Below are positions 52,988 to 62,347 of a stretch of DNA of 64,000 bases, in pieces; position 1 is the stretch's first letter; every line of letters starts with the position of its first letter. Source of the DNA: Bradyrhizobium sp. OK095 (GTDB lineage Bacteria > Pseudomonadota > Alphaproteobacteria > Rhizobiales > Xanthobacteraceae); contig NZ_FOBX01000002.1 in NCBI RefSeq assembly GCF_900109945.1, positions 798,339 to 862,338 of the forward strand. Direction: 5' to 3'. The notes under the pieces are model-generated. The model searched no databases. It was not told the DNA's origin and worked only from the letters and a program-made list of their open reading frames with translations. The position numbers and the translations under genes are program-made.

Positions 52988-54505
52988 TTGGCGCCGACCC
53001 GCGTAACGCAGCCGCCAGACGACGGTCGGGGTGAGCATTTCCGGGTTCGAATCGAAGGGTTCGGCGTCGGCACCTGGGATCTCGACCTCACGACGCGCGC
53101 GTTGGACTGGTCGGATACGGCCAGGAGCCTGCTTGGCATCGAGCACGACCAGCCGGCCAGCTACGACCTCTTCCTGTCACGCCTCGAGCCCACCGATCGC
53201 GAACGCGTGGAGAACGCGATCAAGCGCGTCTCCGAGCGCGGTGGCGGCTTCGACGTATCCTTTAGAGTCTCCAACGCTTCCGGCTGGAGGCAGTGGATTC
53301 GCGCCCGGGCGGGACTCATTCGCGACGAAGCCGGCACTGCCGGTCATCTCAGCGGCATCTTCCTCGATATCGACGAGGAGAAGCAGGTCGAGGAAGCCCT
53401 GCGCACCCGCGAGAGCCACCTCCGCTCCATCCTTCAGACCATTCCCGATGCCATGATCGTCATCAACGGCCACGGCATCATGCAGTTCTTCAGCACGGCC
53501 GCCGAGCGCCTGTTCGGCTGGTCCGAGCACGAGGCGATCGGCCAGAACGTCAGGATCCTGATGCCGGAGCCCGATCGCGGCCGCCACGACGGCTACCTTG
53601 CGCGTTATCTAACGACGCACGATCCGCACATCATCGGCATCGGCCGCATCGTCACCGGCAAGCGGCGTGACGGCACGACGTTTCCGATGCACCTGTCGAT
53701 CGGCGAGATGCAATCCGGCGGCGAGCCTTATTTCACCGGTTTCGTCCGCGACCTTACCGAACACCAGCAGACCCAGGCGCGGCTCCAGGAATTGCAGTCC
53801 GAGCTCGTCCACGTCTCGCGACTGAGCGCGATGGGAGAGATGGCGTCGGCGCTGGCGCATGAGCTGAACCAGCCGCTTGCCGCGATCAGCAACTACATGA
53901 AGGGATCGCGGCGGCTGCTCGCCGGCAGCGCCGATCCGAACGTGACGAAGATCGAGAGCGCGCTGGATCGCGCCGCAGAGCAGGCCGTGCGCGCGGGCCA
54001 GATCATTCGGCGTCTTCGCGATTTCGTCGCGCGCGGTGAGTCCGAAAAGCGGGTCGAGAGCCTCTCCAAGCTGATCGAAGAGGCCGGCGCACTCGGGCTT
54101 GCCGGCGCTCGTGAACAAAACGTCCAGCTTCGCTTCAATCTCGACCCGAACGCCGATCTCGTGCTCGCGGACCGGGTCCAGATCCAGCAGGTGCTGGTCA
54201 ATCTGTTCCGCAACGCGCTCGAGGCGATGGCGCAGTCGCCGCAGCGCGAGCTCGTCGTCACCAACACCCGCCTCACCGACGACATGATCGAGATCGAGGT
54301 CTGTGACACCGGCTCCGGCTTTCAGGACGACGTCATTCCGAATCTGTTTCAGACCTTCTTCACCACCAAGGACACCGGCATGGGCGTGGGACTGTCGATC
54401 AGCCGCTCGATCATCGAGGCTCACGGCGGACGCATGTGGGCCGAGAGCAACGCATCCGGCGGCGCGACCTTCCGCTTCACCCTGCCTGCAGCCGACGAGA
54501 GCTGA
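52988..54505 (+). CDS. fixL: Oxygen-sensing histidine kinase FixL
   Basis: Soluble kinase of 505 residues, the exact length of B. diazoefficiens FixL. PAS-A is at about 20-135; the heme-binding PAS-B is at about 140-260 with heme ligand His200 and Arg220, which controls oxygen binding. The phosphorylated His is His291 in SALAHELNQP, followed by an ATPase domain with NALEAM, DTGSGF and MGVGL. Oxygen on the heme stops autophosphorylation. Start is TTG at 52988 (MAPTRV); no other start fits the numbering. fixJ begins 3 nt after its stop. Confidence 0.98.
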   Translation: MAPTRVTQPPDDGRGEHFRVRIEGFGVGTWDLDLTTRALDWSDTARSLLGIEHDQPASYDLFLSRLEPTDRERVENAIKRVSERGGGFDVSFRVSNASGWRQWIRARAGLIRDEAGTAGHLSGIFLDIDEEKQVEEALRTRESHLRSILQTIPDAMIVINGHGIMQFFSTAAERLFGWSEHEAIGQNVRILMPEPDRGRHDGYLARYLTTHDPHIIGIGRIVTGKRRDGTTFPMHLSIGEMQSGGEPYFTGFVRDLTEHQQTQARLQELQSELVHVSRLSAMGEMASALAHELNQPLAAISNYMKGSRRLLAGSADPNVTKIESALDRAAEQAVRAGQIIRRLRDFVARGESEKRVESLSKLIEEAGALGLAGAREQNVQLRFNLDPNADLVLADRVQIQQVLVNLFRNALEAMAQSPQRELVVTNTRLTDDMIEIEVCDTGSGFQDDVIPNLFQTFFTTKDTGMGVGLSISRSIIEAHGGRMWAESNASGGATFRFTLPAADES

Positions 54506-54508
54506 TCC

Positions 54509-55126
54509 ATGACCACCAAGGGAATCATCTACGTCATCGACGACGACGATGCGATGCGGGATTCGCTGAACTTTCTGCTGGATTCCTCAGGCTATAGCGT
54601 TACCCTGTTCGATGACGCGCAACGCTTCCTCGACGCCCTTCCCGGCCTCGCTTTCGGTTGCGTCGTCTCGGACGTGCGCATGCCCGGCATCGACGGAATC
54701 GAGCTTCTGAAGCTGATGAAGGCGCAGCAGAGCCCGTTTCCGATCCTGATCATGACCGGCCACGGCGATGTTCCGCTCGCGGTGGAAGCCATGAAGCTCG
54801 GCGCCGTCGACTTCCTCGAAAAGCCGTTCGAGGACGACCGCCTCACCGCCATGATCGAGTCCGCAATCCGCCAGTCCGAGCCGGCGGCCAGGAACGACGC
54901 CGTCGCGCAGGACCTCGCCGCGCGCGTCGCCTCCTTGAGCCCGCGCGAGCGCCAGGTGATGGAGGGGCTGATTGCCGGACTCTCCAACAAGCTGATCGCC
55001 CGCGAGTACGACATCAGCCCGCGCACCATCGAGGTTTACCGGGCCAATGTGATGACCAAGATGCAGGCCAACAGCCTGTCGGAACTGGTACGGCTTGCGA
55101 TGCGGGCCGGCATGCTCAACGATTGA
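54509..55126 (+). CDS. fixJ: Response regulator FixJ
   Basis: Two-domain regulator of 205 residues: receiver (phospho-Asp about 55 in SDVRMPG, Thr in IMTGHGD, Lys in EKPFED) and a LuxR-type HTH (LSPRERQVMEGLIAGLSNKLIAREYDISPRTIEVYRANVMTKMQA). Phosphorylated by FixL, it activates fixK2. The gene is 3 nt from fixL. Confidence 0.98.
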   Translation: MTTKGIIYVIDDDDAMRDSLNFLLDSSGYSVTLFDDAQRFLDALPGLAFGCVVSDVRMPGIDGIELLKLMKAQQSPFPILIMTGHGDVPLAVEAMKLGAVDFLEKPFEDDRLTAMIESAIRQSEPAARNDAVAQDLAARVASLSPRERQVMEGLIAGLSNKLIAREYDISPRTIEVYRANVMTKMQANSLSELVRLAMRAGMLND

Positions 55127-55170
55127 GGCAAGTCAAGGCCCCCTCCCTCGCGATGCGCTAACCAGTCGGC

Positions 55171-55590
55171 ATGACTGAGATCAGCTCCCATCGTGAGCGG
55201 TTGCCGATGTCGCCTTCCGCACAGCCTACCGTCTATGTGGTCGACGACGACAACGCGGTGCTCGTATCCCTGCGGTTCCTGCTGGAAACAGACGGCTTTG
55301 CCGTGCGAACCTTCAGGAGCGGCACGGCGCTGCTCAGCGCCAGCGGCGCGGCCGCGGACTGCTACGTGATCGACTACAAGATGCCCGACATCAACGGCAT
55401 CGAGCTCGCCGGCCGCCTGCGCCAATCGATCGGCGATACGCCGGTGATCCTGATCACCGGCTATCCCGATGGGAAAATCTCGGCCCGGGCGGCGGCCGCG
55501 GGCGTCAAAGACGTGATTTTGAAGCCGCTTCTCGACGAAAACCTGGTCAAACGCATCCGCCAAGCGATCCGGGATCGGCGCGGAAACTGA
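55171..55590 (+). CDS. Receiver-only response regulator in the fixLJ-fixK2 operon region
   Basis: Single receiver domain of 139 residues (127 if starting at ATG 55207, which has GAGCGG before it). It has acidic VYVVDDDNA, phospho-Asp in YVIDYKMPD, Thr in LITGYPD and Lys in LKPLLDE, so it can be phosphorylated, but no output domain is present. It lies between fixJ and fixK2, as in B. diazoefficiens where a similar gene of unknown role occurs. It could act as a phosphate sink for FixL. Confidence 0.9.
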   Translation: MTEISSHRERLPMSPSAQPTVYVVDDDNAVLVSLRFLLETDGFAVRTFRSGTALLSASGAAADCYVIDYKMPDINGIELAGRLRQSIGDTPVILITGYPDGKISARAAAAGVKDVILKPLLDENLVKRIRQAIRDRRGN

Positions 55591-55622
55591 CCTACGGGAT
55601 TCTACGTAAGGGGCCCCCCTTA
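55591..55622 (+). promoter_or_regulatory. Putative FixJ-dependent promoter region of fixK2
   Basis: Two spaced copies of a C-C/T-C-T-A-C-G-type sequence, CCTACGGGAT (55591) and TCTACGTAAG (55601), read in reverse as ATCCCGTAGG and CTTACGTAGA, the second close to the GTAMGTAG motif of FixJ sites. It adjoins the palindrome TAAGGGGCCCCCCTTA (55607-55622). It lies 70-100 nt before the fixK2 start. Confidence 0.5.
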
Positions 55623-55693
55623 AGATATCTCGCGAAATTTTCGAAGCACCCGATACCGCGTACCAATGCGTCATCACAACGGAGATGGCGCAG

Positions 55694-56392
55694 ATGCTGA
55701 CCGAGACACTCAACACCCAGGCGATCAACACGCAAGTTCGTGGCAAGATCGCTCCCGCCCATCCCGTCTCCGACCAGTTCGGCGCGATCACAGGCCATGT
55801 CGGTCTCGTCGCCACCGAGTTCTCCTACCGCAAGGAAGAAGAGATCTACGGCGAGGACGAGCCCGCCGAATATGTCTACCAGGTCGTGACAGGCGCAGTG
55901 CGCAGCTACAAGCTTCTCTCCGACGGCCGCCGCCAGATCGGCGCCTTCCATCTTTCTGGCGACGTGTTCGGCCTCGAGTCCGGCCCGACCCACCGCCTCG
56001 CCGCCGAAGCCATCATCGACACCAATGTGCGCCTCGTGAAGCGCAGCAGCCTTGAGAAGGCCGCCGGCACCGACGTGCTGGTCGCCCGCAAGCTCTGGGC
56101 GATGACGGCTGGCGAGCTGCGCCACGCCGAAGACCACATGCTGCTCTTGGGCCGCAAGACCGCGATGGAGCGTGTTGCGACCTTCCTGCTCGAAATGGAC
56201 CGCCGCCTCGCCGTCGCCGGCATGATGGCGCTGCCGATGTGCCGCCGCGACATCGGCGACTATCTCGGCCTCACGCTCGAGACCGTGTCGCGCGCGCTGT
56301 CCCAGCTTCATGCCCAGGGCATCCTGGGTTTCTCCGGCGCCCGCCAGATCGTGCTGCGCAACCGGGCGCGCCTGCACAATCTCGACGCCTGA
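55694..56392 (+). CDS. fixK2: Oxygen-responsive activator FixK2
   Basis: CRP/FNR-family regulator of 232 residues: cyclic-nucleotide-like beta-roll at about 25-130, dimer helix, then HTH PMCRRDIGDYLGLTLETVSRALSQLH (about 181-206). Cys183 in MCRRD is the redox-sensitive residue known for B. diazoefficiens FixK2, and the ATG at 55694 reproduces that numbering; an ATG 9 nt upstream lacks room for a ribosome site. No N-terminal cysteine cluster is present, so it is not a direct oxygen sensor. It activates fixNOQP and fixGHIS. Confidence 0.97.
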   Translation: MLTETLNTQAINTQVRGKIAPAHPVSDQFGAITGHVGLVATEFSYRKEEEIYGEDEPAEYVYQVVTGAVRSYKLLSDGRRQIGAFHLSGDVFGLESGPTHRLAAEAIIDTNVRLVKRSSLEKAAGTDVLVARKLWAMTAGELRHAEDHMLLLGRKTAMERVATFLLEMDRRLAVAGMMALPMCRRDIGDYLGLTLETVSRALSQLHAQGILGFSGARQIVLRNRARLHNLDA

Positions 56393-56413
56393 TCTTTCGT
56401 TCTCCCCCGCTTT

Positions 56414-56450
56414 ATGGCCGGCTGAATTCGTTCAGCCGGCCATTTCTTTT
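56414..56450. terminator. Bidirectional terminator of fixK2 and the convergent MFS gene
   Basis: A perfect 13-bp stem, ATGGCCGGCTGAA with its complement (56414-56426 and 56431-56443), closed by the very stable TTCG loop and followed by TTCTTTT. The minus-strand MFS gene stop codon and its last codons fall inside the right arm. Confidence 0.92.
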
Positions 56451-57769
56451 GTGACGGTCATGCCGGTGCGCCGCGTCTCCGGCATCACCAGCAAAATCAG
56501 AAGAAACCCCGTCGCAGCAATGCTCGCCAGCCCGAAGAAGGCGGTGGCATTGCCGAACTTGTCGCTGACATAGCCGCCGAGCGCGGTGCTGAGAGACGCG
56601 CCGATGCCGGTCGCCGTGCCGACAATGCCCTGCGCCAGATTGAAGTGCCCACTGCCGAAGGCGACGTCGGCCACGATCAGCGGGATCATCACTGCGAATA
56701 CCGCGGCCGTAAAACCGTCGAACACCTGCACCAGCACCAGCAGATAAGGATCGCGCACGGTTGCGAACAACAGGCCGCGAATCGTCAGCGCGCCAAATCC
56801 GATCAGAAGCAGCGGACGCCGGCCCCAGAGCTGCGCCTTGCGCCCGACTGAAGGGGATAGCAATGCCACGATCGCCTGCGGCACGACGATGCAGAAGGCG
56901 ACGAGCACGGTCGCCCACTGGCTCGATCGCGCCGTCACTGCGCTTGCCATCAGCGGCATCATCGCGGCATTCGCCATTTGCAACAGCAAGACGCTCAGCG
57001 CAAAGACGATCAGCGGCTTTTGCCGGATCAAATGCCAGATATTGGTATCGCCACGATCCTCCGCCTCGCGCGGCATCGCGCCGTGACAGCGCGCGATATC
57101 CACCTCCTCCTCGCGAATGCGCGACAGCGCGATCAGGGTCGGGATCGCCAGCAGGAAGGTGACGAGAAATACCGAGCGGCTCGACAGCAGATAGCCGGCG
57201 GTGCCCATCACCGCGGCGGCAACGCCATTGCCGAGCGATGCAAAGCGCGCATTGCGGCCGAGCCGCTCGCCGATCGCGAACGGACCGACGAGACCAAGGC
57301 TGATCGCCGCGATCGCCGGCCCCAGCACGCAGCTGGCCGCCGCATGCAGCGTGGCAGCCGCGACGACGACCGGGAAGATCGGCATCGCGGCATAGGCGAG
57401 TGCGCAGCAGCCGATCGTCGCAATCGCAAGTCCGGCCACCAACCGCTCGGATTTGGCGGCATCGATGATGGCGCCGCCCGGCATCTGGCCGATCAGGGCG
57501 ACGATGCCGCCGATCGACAGCACCAGCCCGATCTCGACCTGGGTCCATTTCTGCGTCGTGAGATAAACTGCGATGAAGGGACCAAATCCGGTCTGCACGT
57601 CGGCGAGAAAGAAGATGAACCAGTCGAGGCCGCGCAGGCTCCGCCGCGACGGCGCCGGCATGCCTGCAGGCGGAAGCGCCGCGACGTTGTCCTGTTCAAC
57701 GCGCCCCTCGCGATCTGCACGGTTCGGCTTCGACAACAGCACCGGCGGCCATCCCTCCCCGCGCCTCAC
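56432..57769 (-). CDS. MFS transporter
   Basis: Membrane transporter of 445 residues with about 12 hydrophobic segments; LDWFIFFLADVQTGFGPFIAVYL at the start of the membrane part and the MFS loop IGQMPGGAIIDAAKSERLVAG. It probably starts at GTG 57769, which overlaps the stop of the PRC-barrel gene by 4 bp (GTGA); an ATG at 57661 would remove a 36-residue hydrophilic tail. Its 3' end lies in the terminator shared with fixK2. Substrate unknown. Confidence 0.88.
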   Translation of the reverse strand: MRRGEGWPPVLLSKPNRADREGRVEQDNVAALPPAGMPAPSRRSLRGLDWFIFFLADVQTGFGPFIAVYLTTQKWTQVEIGLVLSIGGIVALIGQMPGGAIIDAAKSERLVAGLAIATIGCCALAYAAMPIFPVVVAAATLHAAASCVLGPAIAAISLGLVGPFAIGERLGRNARFASLGNGVAAAVMGTAGYLLSSRSVFLVTFLLAIPTLIALSRIREEEVDIARCHGAMPREAEDRGDTNIWHLIRQKPLIVFALSVLLLQMANAAMMPLMASAVTARSSQWATVLVAFCIVVPQAIVALLSPSVGRKAQLWGRRPLLLIGFGALTIRGLLFATVRDPYLLVLVQVFDGFTAAVFAVMIPLIVADVAFGSGHFNLAQGIVGTATGIGASLSTALGGYVSDKFGNATAFFGLASIAATGFLLILLVMPETRRTGMTVTKEMAG

Positions 57770-58302
57770 TGTACCGCTTGCAGCGGTTGCAGGCTGCCGG
57801 ACGCGCCGAGCACGACCATCGGCATGTCTTCCTTGTATTCCGGCGCGGCCGCGACCTGCGCCTTGGTCAATTCCAGGGTGATGCTGTCCTTCTTGTTGGC
57901 AATCTTGCCAAAGCGCAGCGCATTCCAGTCCACCACGATCTTGCGGCTGCCGACGCCGAGAAAGCCGCCAAAATCGATCACGGCGGCCCGCACGTGGCCG
58001 GTCCGTTCGACGATGACGTCGACGATGCGGCCCATGTCCTCGTCGGCGGCGCTACGCACATCGCGGCCGAGCACGCCATGGGCATCGCTCGCACCGATGA
58101 TGGTCACCGACGGCGGCGGCGCGGCATCCTTCGGCGTGACGGTCACGGTCGAAGACGGCGGCTGCACAGTTGCCGGCGCGTTCGCTTCGCTTGGGGGCAT
58201 GGTAGGGGCCGCGGCGGGCGGCTCTTCCGCCGCGCGCGATACGGCGACCGTCAGGCCCACGACGGTCGCCAAGCTCAGGATCAACGCTCCGATCGTACGC
58301 AT
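57766..58302 (-). CDS. Exported PRC-barrel domain protein
   Basis: Protein of 178 residues with a signal peptide (IGALILSLATVVGLTVAVSRA) followed by a Pro/Thr-rich stretch and a PRC-barrel: GVLGRDVRSAADEDMGRIVDVIVERTGHVRAAVIDFGGFLGVGSRKIVVDWNALRF. Such domains in rhizobia often act at the cell surface or in stress response; role unknown. Translationally coupled to the MFS gene. Confidence 0.87.
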   Translation of the reverse strand: MRTIGALILSLATVVGLTVAVSRAAEEPPAAAPTMPPSEANAPATVQPPSSTVTVTPKDAAPPPSVTIIGASDAHGVLGRDVRSAADEDMGRIVDVIVERTGHVRAAVIDFGGFLGVGSRKIVVDWNALRFGKIANKKDSITLELTKAQVAAAPEYKEDMPMVVLGASGSLQPLQAVQ

Positions 58303-58321
58303 GGTCCCTCCTTGCGCGCAG

Positions 58322-60526
58322 CTAGCGCGCCAGCACGATCGACACCTGGATCTGGCCGCGCGTGCGCAGCACTTCCAGCGCCACGTCGTCGCCGTGGCGG
58401 CTGACGCGCAGATCCACGCTGGATTCGCCGAGGCGCAGATCGCGCAAGATGACCTCGTTCAAAAACGCCGGCAGATGCGGATTGCGCAGCCGAATCTCGC
58501 CGCGCGCGACGTCGAACTCGATGCCCAGCGCTGCCTCCAGCAGCGTGAATGGCGTCGCGCTGGCCCACGCCTGCGGGGCGCAGGCGACGGGGTAGAGCGT
58601 CGGGCCGCGCCGCTTCTCGCGGCGGAAGCCGCAGAACAATTCGGGCAGCCGGCGCAAATCCATATAGGTGGCCGCGTCGAACAGCCCCTTGAAGACATGC
58701 GCCACCGAATGTTTGAGGCCGTAGCGCGCGAGCCCAAGCGCGATCAGCGCGTTGTCGTGCGGCCAGATCGAGCCGTCGTGATACGACATCGGGTTGTAGC
58801 GCACCTCGCCTTGCGCGACGGTGCGGATGCCCCAGCCCGAGAAGAAATGCGGCCGCATCAAATCGGCGGCGACGAGACGCGCGCGGTCCTCGCGGATCAT
58901 GCCGCTGAACAGGACCTGCCCGGCGTTCGAGGTTCGCACCTTGCAGGGCCGCTTCCTGCCGTCGAGGGCGAGCGCATAGGTGCCGAGCTCCTCGCACCAG
59001 AACGCCTTCTCGAAACGCTCGGCCAGCGCCTTGGCTTCGGCCTCGAGCTTGCGCGCGCGATCCGGCTTGCCGAGCCGCAGCGCGCAACGCGCGGCCAGCT
59101 GCTTGGCCGCGTAGACGTAGCCCTGGACTTCGGCGAGCGCAATATTGCCTTCCGCAAGCTGGCCGTCGGCATGGAAGATCGCGTCGTAGGAATCCTTCCA
59201 GCCCTGGTTGGCGAGCCCCTTCTCGGTGGCGCGCTGATATTCGACGAATCCGTCCTGATCGGGATCGCCGGGGCCGTCGATCCACGCCAGCGCCGCCTCG
59301 ATGGCAGGCCATAGCTCGATCAATGTTTTTTCGTCGCCAGTGCGTTCGAAATAGCTTCCGGCCAGCAGCACGAACAATGCCGTGGAATCCACGCTGCCGT
59401 AATATTGCGAGAACGGCACCTCGCGCAGCGCCGCCATCTCGCCGCCACGCATCTCGTGCAGGATCTTTCCGGGCGCAGCGTCGGCGAGCGGATCGACCGC
59501 ACTCGCCTGGAAATGGGCGAGCCGCCTGAGGACGCCCTTGGCGACGCGCGGATCGACCCACAGCATCTGGAGCGCGGTGATCAGCCCGTCGCGCCCGAAC
59601 GTCGTCGAGTACCAGGGAATGCCGGCATAGGGATAGCGGCCCTGCGGCGTCTCCGTCATCAGCATGTTGAGGTCGGCCATGGCCTGGCACAGCACCTCGT
59701 TAAAAATGTTGTTGGAGGTCTCGATGCTGGCCGCGCCCATCGTGGATTGGCGCATCTCGCGGCGATGGGCGAGCAGGCCCCTGAAGAAGCGGGCCGGCTT
59801 CTCCGCGATCGGCCGGTTGCAGGACGCCGCCACGAACAGCGATTTCGACTGATGCGGCTCCAGCTCGAGTTGCCAGGTCGCGGCATTGACGGAGATCCGC
59901 GTCGGACGCGGGTCGAAATGCAGGCCCGTCGTGCGCGCGGCATCGTCGAGGCCGCGATATTCAAACAGCACGTCGGTCGGCCCAAGCAGCTTGCTCGTGC
60001 CGGTGCCGCGGCGCGGGCGCCGTTCGCCGCGAACCTCGAACAGGTCGGCGAAATCATTGTCGAACAGCAGCGTCAGCTCGAAACTCGCGCGGCGGTCGCC
60101 GTGATTCTGAACGCCGATGCGCTGATAGGCGGTGCCGCGCCACAGGAAGATCGTGCGCACGATGTGCAGCAGGTCCTTTTGCAGCACAAGGCTGCCCTGA
60201 CGGTAGATGTCGGGGTTGGTGAGATCGACAGTCAGCGCCGAATTGTCGTCGCGCAGATTGGAGCCGAGCAGCAGCGGCTGGACATCGTCGAGCACGAGCT
60301 CGAGCCGCGCGAGGTAGCGCGTGTCATGGTGAAACAGGCCGTCCGGCCCACCGGCCGATGCGCCGATGTCGCCGTGGCTGTCGAGCACGATGAAGGTGTC
60401 GTCGTGCTTGAGCGAGCGCCGCGGCCGCGCCGACGGCCCCGTCATCGGGATATAGAACGGCTGCTCCGCGACTTGCTCCACGGTCCGCGCCACGGAGACG
60501 AACTTGGTGACGACTTCGGCTGCCAT
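58322..60526 (-). CDS. Glycogen-debranching-type glucosidase (amylo-alpha-1,6-glucosidase family)
   Basis: Protein of 734 residues with the N-terminal GDE_N_bis domain (DTFIVLDSHGDIGASAGGPDGLFHHDTRYLARLELVLDD, about 40-80) and a C-terminal (alpha/alpha)6 barrel: IPWYSTTFGRDGLITALQMLWVDPRVAKGVLRRLA, SVDSTALFVLLAGSYFERTGD and SYHDGSIWPHDNALIALGLARYG. It probably hydrolyses a sugar polymer or oligosaccharide. The ATG at 60526 has GGGGAG before it. Its neighbours (ABC exporter and GT4) suggest a storage- or stress-glycan locus. Confidence 0.9.
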   Translation of the reverse strand: MAAEVVTKFVSVARTVEQVAEQPFYIPMTGPSARPRRSLKHDDTFIVLDSHGDIGASAGGPDGLFHHDTRYLARLELVLDDVQPLLLGSNLRDDNSALTVDLTNPDIYRQGSLVLQKDLLHIVRTIFLWRGTAYQRIGVQNHGDRRASFELTLLFDNDFADLFEVRGERRPRRGTGTSKLLGPTDVLFEYRGLDDAARTTGLHFDPRPTRISVNAATWQLELEPHQSKSLFVAASCNRPIAEKPARFFRGLLAHRREMRQSTMGAASIETSNNIFNEVLCQAMADLNMLMTETPQGRYPYAGIPWYSTTFGRDGLITALQMLWVDPRVAKGVLRRLAHFQASAVDPLADAAPGKILHEMRGGEMAALREVPFSQYYGSVDSTALFVLLAGSYFERTGDEKTLIELWPAIEAALAWIDGPGDPDQDGFVEYQRATEKGLANQGWKDSYDAIFHADGQLAEGNIALAEVQGYVYAAKQLAARCALRLGKPDRARKLEAEAKALAERFEKAFWCEELGTYALALDGRKRPCKVRTSNAGQVLFSGMIREDRARLVAADLMRPHFFSGWGIRTVAQGEVRYNPMSYHDGSIWPHDNALIALGLARYGLKHSVAHVFKGLFDAATYMDLRRLPELFCGFRREKRRGPTLYPVACAPQAWASATPFTLLEAALGIEFDVARGEIRLRNPHLPAFLNEVILRDLRLGESSVDLRVSRHGDDVALEVLRTRGQIQVSIVLAR

Positions 60527-60583
60527 GAGCGGCTCCCCTGCGCTTGTTTCGAGACGCAACCAACGCGAACGCGACTGTTGGGT

Positions 60584-62347
60584 TTACGCGGCGAATTTTG
60601 CGAGCCGGCTCATTTCCTGCGTCACCAGCTCACGGTACGGCCCCTGGCCTTGCATCAGGCGATCGGGCGCGCCGTCCTCGATGATCCTGCCGTGCTTCAG
60701 CACGATGACGCGGTCGAAATTGCGCAACGTCGCAAGACGATGCGCGATCGCGACCACGGTGCGGCCACGCATCAGGCGCGACAGCGCCTCACGGATCGCC
60801 TCTTCGGATTCGCTATCGAGCGCGGCGGTCGCCTCGTCCAGCAGCAGGATCGGCGCGTCCTTGAGGAAGGCGCGCGCGATCGCGATGCGCTGACGCTGGC
60901 CGCCTGACATCTTGACGCCGCGGTCGCCGACCATGGTGTCGAGACCTTCCGGCAGGCCGTCGATGAAATCGCAGCGCGCCGCGATCGCAGCGCGCAGAAC
61001 CTCGTCATCCGTCGCGTTTGGCCGGCCATAGCGGATGTTCTCGCGAATGGAGCGGTGGAACAAGGAAATGTCCTGCGGCACCACCGAGATCGCCTCGCGC
61101 AGGCTCAGCTGCGTCACCATCGCGATGTCCTGACCGTCGACGGTCACGCTGCCCTCGTCCGGGTCGTAGAAGCGCTGGAGCAGGGTGAACAGCGTCGACT
61201 TGCCGCCGCCGGACTGGCCGACCAGGCCGACGCGCTGGCCGGGCTGAAGCCGCAGGCTGAACCGCTCGAAAATCTTCGCAGCACCAGGATAGCCGAAGGT
61301 GACGTTGTTGTACGCAATCGCCGCACCGCTCTTCACCAGCGGCTCGGCCTCGGGATGATCACGCAGCTCGTGCGGGGTCAGGAGCGTCGCAATCGCCTCG
61401 GTCAGGCGCGCGACGTGCTGGGTGACGTCGACGAGCGCCACGGCAAGGTCGCGCGTCGCGCTGAGAATGGAGATGCCGAGCGTACAGACCAGCACGACGT
61501 CGCCGGTGGTCGCCTCGCCCTGCTGCCAGAGTGTGACCGCCCAGGCCATCAGCGCGACTGTCAGCAGCACGGTGACAGCGGCATGGAAAAGCCGCAGCTT
61601 TTCCAGATAACGCAGGCTGCGCCCGCGCGCATTGACTTCGCGGTTTACCGTGGCATCGAACCGCTCATGCTCGTGGCCAATGCCGCAGAAGGCCCGCACG
61701 AGCGGCATGTTGCTGATGACGTCGATCATCTCGCCGTCGACGGCGGCCGCCTTGTCAGCGAAATCGTCATGCAGCGGCTTGCCGGCCGCGGCCAGATGGA
61801 ACATCGCCACCACCATGCCGCCTGCGATCACGATCAGGCCCGCCGCCATATACGGGCTCACGGTTCCAATCAACGCGATGGCCGCAACTGTGGCGATGCA
61901 CGGCGGCAACACATTCCAGATGAACATGTTCTCGACCGTGAACACGGCGTTCGATGTGGCGGTAATGCGGCTGGTCAGCATGCCCGGCATGCGGTCGGAG
62001 AAGTAGCTCGGCGCGTGTCCTGTGAGATGTCGAAATATGTCACGCCGCAAGTCTCCCGTGACCCGGACGAAGGTGAAGCTCGCGGTCCAGCTCGCGATCC
62101 GCCACAAGAAATTGTCGGCGGCGATCAGCGACATGAGCAGAATGAATGCCAGCCATACGCTACCGCCATGCGAGGTTCCCGCTGACAGGCTGTCGACAAG
62201 AGATTTAACGCCGTACTGCGTGCCCACGGAGCAGGCAACGGCGGCAACGACAGCGGTCAGGATCACCAGATGCGATGCCAAACGCATCCGAAGATAGCGC
62301 AAGACAAAGGCAAATGGTCTGCGCGCGTATCCAGAAAGATGATCCAT
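60584..62347 (-). CDS. ABC transporter, fused permease-ATPase
   Basis: Exporter half-transporter of 587 residues: six transmembrane helices in the first 330 residues and an ATPase domain with GLVGQSGGGKSTLFTLLQRFYDPDEG (Walker A), MSGGQRQRIAIARAF (signature), ILLLDEATAALD (Walker B) and AHRLATL. It resembles bacterial lipid/glucan or MsbA-like exporters. It is upstream of the debranching-type gene with a 57-nt gap, so the two are likely co-transcribed. Confidence 0.9.
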   Translation of the reverse strand: MDHLSGYARRPFAFVLRYLRMRLASHLVILTAVVAAVACSVGTQYGVKSLVDSLSAGTSHGGSVWLAFILLMSLIAADNFLWRIASWTASFTFVRVTGDLRRDIFRHLTGHAPSYFSDRMPGMLTSRITATSNAVFTVENMFIWNVLPPCIATVAAIALIGTVSPYMAAGLIVIAGGMVVAMFHLAAAGKPLHDDFADKAAAVDGEMIDVISNMPLVRAFCGIGHEHERFDATVNREVNARGRSLRYLEKLRLFHAAVTVLLTVALMAWAVTLWQQGEATTGDVVLVCTLGISILSATRDLAVALVDVTQHVARLTEAIATLLTPHELRDHPEAEPLVKSGAAIAYNNVTFGYPGAAKIFERFSLRLQPGQRVGLVGQSGGGKSTLFTLLQRFYDPDEGSVTVDGQDIAMVTQLSLREAISVVPQDISLFHRSIRENIRYGRPNATDDEVLRAAIAARCDFIDGLPEGLDTMVGDRGVKMSGGQRQRIAIARAFLKDAPILLLDEATAALDSESEEAIREALSRLMRGRTVVAIAHRLATLRNFDRVIVLKHGRIIEDGAPDRLMQGQGPYRELVTQEMSRLAKFAA

